Source of the DNA: Candidatus Physcousia equi
Lineage (GTDB): Bacteria > Bacteroidota > Bacteroidia > Bacteroidales > Bacteroidaceae
Assembly (NCBI GenBank): GCA_018065005.1
Contig: JAGHUD010000047.1
Coordinates: forward strand, 1 to 52,610
DNA length: 52,610 nt
Direction: 5' to 3'
Part shown: one piece after another, positions 44,201-52,200 of the stretch
Layout: every line of letters begins with the position of its first letter
Numbering within the stretch: position 1 is the stretch's first letter
Notes under the pieces: model-generated
Told to the model about the DNA's origin: nothing
Database searches by the model: none
Seen by the model: only the letters and a program-made list of their open reading frames with translations
Made by a program: the position numbers and the translations under genes

Positions 44201-47200
44201 AGAGGGCATACTTCTCGATAGGTTCGTAGAAGAGTCTGTTCTCAACGGGAGCCATGGAAACACAGCGAAGCTTCTCCACTTCCTGTTCTTGCTCTTTGCT
44301 CATGATAGAAATAGTCTTGAGCAACGCATCAGGCTGCTCCACAAAGTGCTCCACCACAGCGCATACCGAGTCGGCAAGGGTATGGGCGAGAGTTGGCGAA
44401 TAGACCGCCTCGTCATAACCTATTGCGATTTCGTGTCCACCATCTGGGGTGTCATTTACGGCAATCTTAATCTTGAACTTGGCAAGATCAAGGTTGAGCA
44501 CTTTGGGCGAAACCAACTCACCCCTCACGTCGCAACCAGCCATCACGCCTACTTGATACTCGAAGATAATCTCGGGCTTGAAGTCATAGTCGGCAGCAAT
44601 TTGAGCAAAGGGATACTGCTCGTGTTGGATGGTCTCCGTGAAGTTCTCAGCTGTTTCCTTGACGTACTCGCTTACGGTCTGTTCCTTTATCTCGCTGCTG
44701 AGGGCAAGCGTGTTCACAAACATGCCCGTTGTATTGTAGGTGCGCAGATTGCTTCGACCATTCGAGATGGTGCCCAGATACACCTGCTTGTTGTTGACGA
44801 AGCGGCATACGGTGTAGTAGGCAGCGGCAAGGAACACGCTCATTGGAGTCACGCCAAGGCGCTTTGCCATGGCCTCGACTGGCTGCAGATTCACTGGGCT
44901 GCATGTAGTGCCAAGCGTGTGCAGAGCGTCATCATTCTTGGGCATGTCGGCTGTTATCTCGCTTGCACCCTCACAGGTGGCCAAACGTGAATGGAAGAAC
45001 TCCTTGGCTGCCTTGTATTCAGCACCTCCTTCTGCTGCCTTTTGGTCAAGGGCAAATTGCATGTAGGTGTATTCTTCCTTTTCAGCATTCTCATGGTTCA
45101 GTCGGGCGGCAATCTCACGGATGATCAAATCTACCGAACCACCATCTGTGATGAGGTGATGGATGTCTAAGTAGAGAATCAACTGTTGCGGAGTCTGGAC
45201 AATCTCAAAGCGGAACAAAGGTCCCTTTTCAAGGTTGAACGGACGCATGAACTCTTGCTCAAACGTCTCGGCCGCCTCTGTGCTCATCTCCTTTATGGGG
45301 ACTTCAATGGGCATGTCTGCTTGCAGCAACTGGCAGGTTTCACCATTCACGTGACCGAAGGTGAATCGGAAACTTTGATGATTAGCGATGGTGGCATTTA
45401 CTGCCGATTGCAGTTCGTCGCAACTGATGGAACTTGGGAAGACTACCTTCGAGGGAACGTTGTAGAGCGTCGAACCGGGATTCTTTAGACAGTCTAAATA
45501 GACACCCATTTGCGGGTAGGTGAGTGGGGCTGATAGCGCCTCATCCTGTCCTGCTCCCTGTCCGTCTTGCGTGTCGGGACAGTTTTCTGTTTGGGAGATA
45601 GGCTGTGATGACTTGTTGCCATCCACCCTCATCCAAAGGTTCAGAATCTCATTTTCGATGCTCTGGAGCGAACCGGTCTTTGCGAGAGATTTTGAATCTA
45701 CTTGCACGCCAAACTTCTTGTAGATCAGTGTAGCGAGCTTGATGCTCGAAATGGAGGTCAATCCCACAAAGCCCAACACATCGGTGATGCCAAACTCCTC
45801 TGTATTGACCACCGACGCGATGATGGTCTTGAGCTCGGCTTCAAGGGCATTGAGAGGTGCGGCTGGTGCCTCACTTGCTGCCTTAGCCTTGACCTCAGGC
45901 TTGGGCAATGCCTTCTTGTCCACCTTCTGATTTACGTTGAGGGGAATCTGCTCAATCTGCATGGTCACTGTCGGCACCATGTAAGGGGGCTTCTGGTCGA
46001 GAATGAAGTTGTTGAGTGCATCAACGTCTACTGGCTCAGCGCTCACGATGTAGGCTGCAAGGAACTTGCCCCCGCCGGGATTGTCGAATGCCTGAACCGT
46101 CACGTCCTCGATGCCCTCGAAGTCACGAATCACTGCTTCGACCTCCTTGAGTTCAATGCGGAATCCGCGAATCTTGACCTGCCCATCCTTACGACCCACG
46201 AACTCGATGTTGCCATCTTCACGATAGCGCACAATGTCGCCTGTGCGATACCAACGCGCCCCTTCGTGTTCGATGAATACTTCAGATGTCTTCTCTGGAC
46301 GATTCAGATAGCCACGACCTACCTGCTGACCACTGACAATCAATTCGCCGGCAGCTCCTACGGGCAGGCGGTGCAATGCCTTATCCACTATGCGCAAGTT
46401 TGTGGTGGTGGTGGGCTTTCCAATGGGGATGTTCTGTTCGTACTTGTTCACTTCGTAGTGGGTGACAGCTACTGAACACTCCGTAGGTCCGTAGATGTTG
46501 TGCAGTTTGAAATCCTCACGAGGGTTCATCGACATCATCTTCTCACCACCCATACTGAGGTGCTTGAGCGTCTTGCAATCGTCCACGTTGAGTGCGAATT
46601 GCTGTGCCACTTGGGTGGTCATGAAGCTGATGGTGACACCATGCTCGTTCATGAAGTCGCGCAATGCCATGAGGTCTAAGCGTATCTCTTCTGGGATGAT
46701 GCACAAAGTGGCACCACTGGTGAGTGCGGGGTACATGTCCATCATGTTGGCATCAAAACCGAACGAAGCGTAGGCTGCTATGACGCTTGCTGAGGTTATC
46801 TCATATTGCTGCTGATACCATCGTATGTAAGCCAAGACTTGTCGGTGCTCCAGCATGACGCCCTTAGGCACACCAGTGGAGCCTGATGTGTAGAGGAGAA
46901 TGAAGAGAGAACTGGGGGTGAGCGTCGAGCAAGGGGGCGAGGGGAGGGTGTTGAGCTTTTCTTCGGTCAGCTCGTTGGTGAGCAGAACTTCGCCCTCATA
47001 CTCGTTGATGACCTCCTTCAGGTTGTCATCAGCTATCAAAAGAGCTGCATCGGCATCCTTGACCATGAAGTTCAGACGCTCTTGGGGGTAGGAGGGGTCG
47101 AGAGGTTGGTAGGCACAACCAGCCTTTTGCGCAGAGAGCGGCAAGAGGAACATGTATTCATTTCTAGGAATGAGAATTGACACCACGGGCTCCTGTTTGC

Positions 47201-48659
47201 CACAGTCCTTCGTCTTGTCGTAGATGAGCGCAGCTATCTTGTCCGTCAGTTCGTCCAGCTGCTTGTAGGTGTACGACTTTTCCTTGAATACGGCTGCGAT
47301 GTTGTTGGGATATTGGTTGGCTGCCTTCTGAAATAAAGACAGGATGGTCTCATCTGCATCGTTGTCAGCAAGCACCTGTTGCTCCTGTGCATTGAACGTG
47401 TCGAGTTGTTTCAGCATCTCATCGTTGCAAACGGTCACTTCTGCCAATGTCTCCTTTTGGCACATCTCTCCCAAGATGTGCTCGTAGGTGGCAATGAAGG
47501 TGTCGATGAAGGCGTCGCTGTATTTATTTTTCTGATATTCCACCCAAGCGTAATAGGCTCCATCCGTGATCATGACCATGAAGAGGAACTTGATGCCTGG
47601 CGTATTAGTGATGAGGTCTTCGGCTTGCTGTTTCTTGCCTCCTAAAGTGACGTCAAATGTATGGAACGCTCCTTGATAGGCAAAATTGATGTCGCTTTTC
47701 ACGCCAAGGTCGGTGGCGAGGTCGGCATAGGAATAGGCTGTATTTTGGCGTGCGCCACGGTTTTGCGCCTTGGTCTGCTGCAAGAGTTCTGCAACGGTTG
47801 AGGTTTGCTCAAAGTTGTGGTAAACGGGCAAAGTCTTCACCATCATCGTGAACGAACGATGTGTATCTTCATTTTGGCGTCCGTGATAGACCGTATTATA
47901 GGCGACTTCATTCTCTCCTGCATATTTTGAGAGGGTCATGCCAAATGCGGCTGTGAAGAGCACACTCTCTCTCACACCTGCCTTCTTGCACACGGCCTCC
48001 TTTGCAGCTGCGTCCAGGTTGAGTTTGACGTACTTGCGTCCGTAATGGGTCTCATCATTTCCGTAAACGTCTGCAAGGGGCATCGAGTCGATCTCGCAGG
48101 CTGCGCCAAACTCTTGTGCATACCATGCCTTTGCCTCCTCATACTTTGCCGACTTTCTCTCCTCTACTTCTGCTTGAACTATGTCTGATCCACTCATCTT
48201 CTCTGCCTCAAGTGCCACGCCGTCGTAGGCCTTGGCAAGGTCGTCAAGAAACACCTTGAACGAGAACCCGTCAAAGATGATGTGGTGGAAATCTACATAT
48301 AAGTAGTTTCCCTTAAGGGTCTTGTAAATCTCCAACCGGAACAACTGATCTAGCATCAAGTCATAGTCCGAGCCAAAGTGGGGACGCGCTTCCTCAATGT
48401 CGTTTATTTCAAAAATAGAGGTGTGAAACTCTTCGTCCGTGTGGTCTTCAAACACCACATCGCCCTGTGCATCTGTCACCAGTCGTGACTTTACATATGG
48501 GTGTGCCTCAACGACCTTGTCCAATGCCGTCGACAGTCGGTCTAAGTCTACGTCGTTGTCTAACGTGTAGAGCATGTCGATGTTGTAGTTTCCTTCTTCC
48601 TGCGCACTCATGCAGGTGACATAAATTCCCAATTGGGATTGTGAAAGTGGAAATATCAT
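41265..48659 (-). CDS. Two-module non-ribosomal peptide synthetase with terminal reductase (C-A-T-C-A-T-R)
   Basis: 2464 residues. C1 (about 1-430) has HHIIFDG near 130. A1 (about 440-890) has YTSGSTGVPKG and YGPTE near 726. T1 carries the phosphopantetheine Ser in GLTSISS near 967. C2 (about 1040-1460) has HHLITDG near 1168. A2 (about 1480-1930) has YTSGSTGRPKG and YGPTE near 1770. T2 has ELGGTSL near 2006. The reductase (about 2085-2464) has GANGYLG and the Tyr-Lys pair in YTHSK near 2260. It should build an N-acyl or N-capped dipeptide and release it as an aldehyde. A GTG at 48686 would add nine residues; ATG 48659 is preferred as MIFPLSQSQ starts the C domain directly. No carrier-protein activator is in the window. 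Confidence 0.95.
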   Translation of the reverse strand: MIFPLSQSQLGIYVTCMSAQEEGNYNIDMLYTLDNDVDLDRLSTALDKVVEAHPYVKSRLVTDAQGDVVFEDHTDEEFHTSIFEINDIEEARPHFGSDYDLMLDQLFRLEIYKTLKGNYLYVDFHHIIFDGFSFKVFLDDLAKAYDGVALEAEKMSGSDIVQAEVEERKSAKYEEAKAWYAQEFGAACEIDSMPLADVYGNDETHYGRKYVKLNLDAAAKEAVCKKAGVRESVLFTAAFGMTLSKYAGENEVAYNTVYHGRQNEDTHRSFTMMVKTLPVYHNFEQTSTVAELLQQTKAQNRGARQNTAYSYADLATDLGVKSDINFAYQGAFHTFDVTLGGKKQQAEDLITNTPGIKFLFMVMITDGAYYAWVEYQKNKYSDAFIDTFIATYEHILGEMCQKETLAEVTVCNDEMLKQLDTFNAQEQQVLADNDADETILSLFQKAANQYPNNIAAVFKEKSYTYKQLDELTDKIAALIYDKTKDCGKQEPVVSILIPRNEYMFLLPLSAQKAGCAYQPLDPSYPQERLNFMVKDADAALLIADDNLKEVINEYEGEVLLTNELTEEKLNTLPSPPCSTLTPSSLFILLYTSGSTGVPKGVMLEHRQVLAYIRWYQQQYEITSASVIAAYASFGFDANMMDMYPALTSGATLCIIPEEIRLDLMALRDFMNEHGVTISFMTTQVAQQFALNVDDCKTLKHLSMGGEKMMSMNPREDFKLHNIYGPTECSVAVTHYEVNKYEQNIPIGKPTTTTNLRIVDKALHRLPVGAAGELIVSGQQVGRGYLNRPEKTSEVFIEHEGARWYRTGDIVRYREDGNIEFVGRKDGQVKIRGFRIELKEVEAVIRDFEGIEDVTVQAFDNPGGGKFLAAYIVSAEPVDVDALNNFILDQKPPYMVPTVTMQIEQIPLNVNQKVDKKALPKPEVKAKAASEAPAAPLNALEAELKTIIASVVNTEEFGITDVLGFVGLTSISSIKLATLIYKKFGVQVDSKSLAKTGSLQSIENEILNLWMRVDGNKSSQPISQTENCPDTQDGQGAGQDEALSAPLTYPQMGVYLDCLKNPGSTLYNVPSKVVFPSSISCDELQSAVNATIANHQSFRFTFGHVNGETCQLLQADMPIEVPIKEMSTEAAETFEQEFMRPFNLEKGPLFRFEIVQTPQQLILYLDIHHLITDGGSVDLIIREIAARLNHENAEKEEYTYMQFALDQKAAEGGAEYKAAKEFFHSRLATCEGASEITADMPKNDDALHTLGTTCSPVNLQPVEAMAKRLGVTPMSVFLAAAYYTVCRFVNNKQVYLGTISNGRSNLRTYNTTGMFVNTLALSSEIKEQTVSEYVKETAENFTETIQHEQYPFAQIAADYDFKPEIIFEYQVGVMAGCDVRGELVSPKVLNLDLAKFKIKIAVNDTPDGGHEIAIGYDEAVYSPTLAHTLADSVCAVVEHFVEQPDALLKTISIMSKEQEQEVEKLRCVSMAPVENRLFYEPIEKYALSQPDKVALIAADRTLTYSQFNAEANRVAHALMARGVRKGDRVVVLLPRTSAVMLTIFGVSKAGAAYIPCDPEYPADRINLITEDSEARFVITTKEKMENYPGKAIDIEDIIRYEADNCFSNPHVDVTPDDLVYLIYTSGSTGRPKGVMLRHEGICNYLQSHPGNRHIHAMACEGSCYLSVTTLSFDMSLKEYGVALFNGLTLVLTDENQSNNPIELARLFKETGADIFNATPSRLLNYMELPEFCDALRQCKCVLSGGEAYSDKLLARLHELKPQHIFNTYGPTEITVSSNCAELTHTNQITIGQPLLNYIEFVVDVDGNELPVGVVGELYIGGGVGVAKGYNNLEKQTHERFVDYKGVRCYRSGDYARWTPDGRIVTLGRMDNQIKLRGLRIELGEVEAAICKVEGVKQTVVMVRKVDNVEHLTAYFTADHSIDIEEMKAQIGTTLTHYMVPTAYLQMTQFPLTPNGKTDVKHLPEPKLAKVGGDYVSPKNKVEEDFCQIFASILTLDKVSAADSFFELGGTSLTATRVMIEAKNLGYDVAYSDVFSHPTAQALAKLQSNEEASEGEDLEVTNYDYAKIDALLAQNTLDSFRKGACTPLGDVLLTGANGYLGIHILHHLLENHLQQHPQYKVYCLVRHGRNGVTSEDRLKNLLFYYFEKNYKEMLGNQIIVVDGDVTNPQAFNEVAERTASSKLTVINCAAVVKHFSEGSEIEDINIGGLQNCVDFCLKTGARLIQTSTNSTGGESVNGYPDPQTHYSEQVHYFGQHLRSKYTHSKFLAERIVLEAIIEKGLEAKVVRLGNLAPRAVDGEFQINFRSNSAMGRLHIFQMLGACSYNTSVSQMEFSPIDEVADAILRLATTPKECCVFHPFNDHMVKLGDVVREMARTLMVDIAEVEEEDFQARLNEAARDPKKAQILQSMLAYKANSKETVSYFAKHNPYTIQVLARLGFHWNVTSWDYVHRFVSAIAALDFFEDER

Positions 48660-48722
48660 GGGTAAAATAGATTTTATTGGTTGCACATAGAGAACTTTTA
48701 AGTTTTCATGTTGGAATTTTTG

Positions 48723-48873
48723 GTTTCTGCTGCGGCTACTTTTAGTTTCTGCTGCGGCTACTTTTAGTTTCTGCTGCGGAAACTTTCGGTTTCTGCTACG
48801 GAAACTTTTGGTTTCTGCTGCGGAAACTGTCGGTTTCTGCTACGGAAACTTTTGGTTTCTGCTACGGAAACTA
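48723..48873. repeat. 22-bp near-palindromic tandem repeat, cluster C (7 units)
   Basis: Units begin at 48723, 48745, 48767, 48789, 48811, 48833 and 48855, exactly 22 nt apart. Most read GTTTCTGCTGCGGAAAC or GTTTCTGCTACGGAAAC plus spacer; the first two carry GCTAC instead of GAAAC. The cluster fills the 245-nt gap between the STAS gene and the NRPS start, so it would lie in the leader of the NRPS mRNA if they are co-transcribed. Confidence 0.92.
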
Positions 48874-48904
48874 AAATGTGCTGATACGCATGTGCAGCAT
48901 TTCT

Positions 48905-49213
48905 TTAGCGAACGATGTTGAACATCTTGTCAAATCCGACCATTTGGAAGATTTGAAGAATGTTTTCGCTCATGCCTACGATGGCAACGCTGCCCCCCTT
49001 CTCTGCTGCGTTCTTGTTCAGGACCAGAAGTACGCGCATACCAGCTGAGGAGATGTAGTTAAGTTCAGTAAAATCGACGGTGATGGGCTTGCCAGCATCG
49101 TTGATGACAGGCTGAATGGTGGACATGAAGTCCTTCACGGCTGCGGTGTCCAGATCTCCTTTCAGTGTGATGATTGCCTTTTCTTGACAATTCTCTTTGA
49201 TAATTGTTTCCAT
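48905..49213 (-). CDS. STAS-domain anti-sigma factor antagonist
   Basis: 102 residues, a stand-alone STAS domain of the SpoIIAA/RsbV type. The phosphorylatable serine is Ser55 or Ser56 in LNYISSAGMRVLL. When unphosphorylated, such proteins bind RsbW-like kinases and free their target; a PP2C phosphatase reactivates them. Both partner types are encoded downstream in the same block, one of them fused to the MATE exporter. It is the only STAS gene in the window and lies first, just before the NRPS with repeat cluster C between them. No -7/-33 promoter is obvious in the 84-nt gap upstream. Confidence 0.93.
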   Translation of the reverse strand: METIIKENCQEKAIITLKGDLDTAAVKDFMSTIQPVINDAGKPITVDFTELNYISSAGMRVLLVLNKNAAEKGGSVAIVGMSENILQIFQMVGFDKMFNIVR

Positions 49214-49297
49214 GATGATGTTGTGGTTAATGTTAGCTTATAGGTATTTCCCACCTCCTTCCCCATTTGCGAGGAGGAGGTGAGGTGATCTTTTTGC

Positions 49298-52200
49298 TTA
49301 GAAGTTCAGGGTGTTGAGATATTTGTCGAGCATCATGCCATCGGTGTGCTTAAAGCTTGCCTCGGCTGAGCGCTTGGCGCGGAAGGTGATGGTGAAGAGT
49401 GGCTTGTCGCCTTCAGCATAGCTTTGCTCTCCGAGGTTGACGAAGGTGGGGTAGAGTGCCTTCTGTCCGTTGGTGTGCAGGCGGTCGTAGGTCATGTTAT
49501 ACATCTGGCTGATGTCGTCTGCCTTGATGCCCACATATTCGAAGACGTTGGGATCGTAGGGAATGCAGAGGCTGATGGCATTGACGCTCTTCATGTCGGC
49601 ACCAGTGACGGTGATGACCACTTCTTCGCCGGCATTGCAGTTCTGCTTGTCAGCTTTCAGCTGGATATTTCCCTGAACGGGGTCAACGCGGCGGCTGCTG
49701 ACACCGCTCTCCAATTCAATGGCAACGGCGGAGATGTCGTAGGCATCAATCAAACCGTTCTGGTTGAGGTCGCCCTTGGAGATGTAGCCCTCGAAGTCGC
49801 CGTCGCCCTTGCGCAGACCCGTGTAGTTGAGGTAGGACGTAAGGTCGTTCTCGTCGATTCTGTCGTCTTGGTTGATGTCGCCGGGGATGTAGTATTCAGA
49901 ACCAGGCACTCGGAAGATGTAGATTTGCTGTCCGCTGCCGAAGTTGCCCACTGCCTCAGTGATGTGGAGGCGGACGTAGCGTGCGGTGGGATTACCTGCA
50001 AAGGTGAGAACTTTGGTGTCGCCGGTGTGCGCCCAGTTGATCTCGCCACACTCTGTCCAGTGCTGACGGTCCATGCTGACGGCATAGCTGCCCTTGAGGA
50101 GGGTGCCGTTTCCGGCGTCGGGACGTGGGAGATAGTGCAACTTGTCGAGCACATTCACGCTGCGCAGGTCGATGGTGAGGTCGAAGGGCACGGCACTTTG
50201 TCCCCACTTGGTGTGCCAGGGTGTTGACTCGTCGAAGTCAAGCAGATGACCTACGCCTTGTCCGCCCTGGTTGTCGCAAGACGTCTCGCCTCGAGCACCA
50301 CGCACGGCATCGCGAAGCGGGTCGTCGGTGGTTTGTGCCGTGAGTGTGGTCCATTCGCTGGCGCCTTCCTTGTTGACGGCACGAATCTGCATGGTGTAGT
50401 TGGTGAGAGGCTTGAGTCCGTCGATGGTGTAGGCTTCCTGTCTGATGGTCGAATAGGTTTGTCCGTCGAAGAGCAGCTCGTAGTAGTCTGCGTTGGCATC
50501 TGCCTTCCAGGTAGGCGTGAGTGAGTAGGCAGCATCGGGAGTAATGCTTGCCTCCACTTTGTTCAACTTGCCCTGCTTGGCAAGATCGGGATTCTCGGTG
50601 TTGAGTGTGATGCCTTCCACCTCGAAGGTGATGGTGCTCTTTGCCATGTCCACCGGCTTGATGCTGATGAAGGCAAACTTCATGGTGGGCACGTCCTTCA
50701 CCTCTTTCATGTTGGCAGCAAAGAAGCTGGTTAGCTCTTTGCATGCTGCCTGAGTAGCCACCTTCTTGCCATTCACCTTAGCCACGACCTTGCAGTTGTC
50801 TGATGTGGTGGGGATGCAAAGGCGGATCTCCTTCTCGTTCACGCGTCCTTCGTAATCGCCCTTAGTGGGGTAGACAGTGACCACTACCTTGCCCTTAGCG
50901 TCCGTCTCGCTCTTGATTTCGGTGTTCGAGCATTGTCCGCGCAGGTAGGCATCGGTCTTGCCGTCGTCGTCGTAGAGGTTGAAACTGCACTTCTCTCCGG
51001 GAATGACGAGCATGGCGAGCACATTGTTGTCACATTCCATTGGGGTGTTGTGCGCCTCGCAGAAGGGGATGATGGCACCCAACTTGGCAAAGGTGGGAAG
51101 TTTCCACAAAGGTGCAGGGAAGTCATTGATGATGCGTCCTCCTTCGTAAATCTTGCCATCATAGACATCCATCCACTTGCCTTTGGGCAGATAGATACCG
51201 TCGCGGAAGTCGTCGCCGTTCTCCTTCGCGCGCGTTTCCTTATATATAGGTGCCACCAGGAGGCTGGAACCGTAGAGGAACTGGTATTGTGTGGCGGGGC
51301 TGAGCAGGTAGTCGTTGGGCTCCTCTTCGAGGAACATGGCGCGCATCATGGGTTTGCCGTCGACGGCTTCGCGCGCAATGGCATAGGTGTAGGGCATGAG
51401 CATACTCTTCAGCTTGAGATAGTTGCGATTGATGCTTGTCGCTGGTTCGCCCAATGCCTGTGGGTACTTGGGGTTACGTCCCCATCCGTCCATGTTGAGC
51501 TGCATAGGTGTGTAGGTTTTCCACTGGAAGTCGCGCACATTGACGGGCACGTTCTTTCCGCCAAAAATGCCGTCCATGTCGCTGCTCACGTTGGGCTGAC
51601 CGGAAAGACCACAACCGATATAGGTGGGGATGTGGAAACGGATGTATTCCCACTCGCCGCCCGTCTGGTCGCCCGTCCAGATGCCTGCATAGCGCTGGGT
51701 GCCTGCCCATCCGTCTAGCGTGATGATGAAGGGGCGCGCTTGATTGCCATAGTAAGGCATGACCTGTGCCACATCTGCCACACCGTTCAGTCCGAACGAA
51801 TAGCCGGCTCCTACCCAAGCCACGTCAGTCTTCAGCACACGGACACCTGCATCGCGCACCTCGCGCACTATGTCGCGCTGGAGCAGCGGTTCGATGCCTT
51901 CTTTGGGGTGCAGGTCACTCTGTGTCCAAAGACCGATCTCTACGCCCTTAGAGCGAGCATACTCACCAAATTCTTTCAGGTTCTGGATGTTTCCTTCCAA
52001 CGAACTGGTCTGACCGTAGCCTGCGCCATAGCCGTCGTTGGGGAGGAACCAACCGAGGGGGAAGTCATTGTTGAGATAGCGGTCGAGCGCGGCGCGAGCC
52101 GAGAACTGGTAGTTGTCTTTCTCGCCGTTCAGGCTCTCCTTGATGCCTCCGTTGTCTTTCTGGCTCTCGTTGTAGCTGCATCCGTCTTCGTATTGCATGA

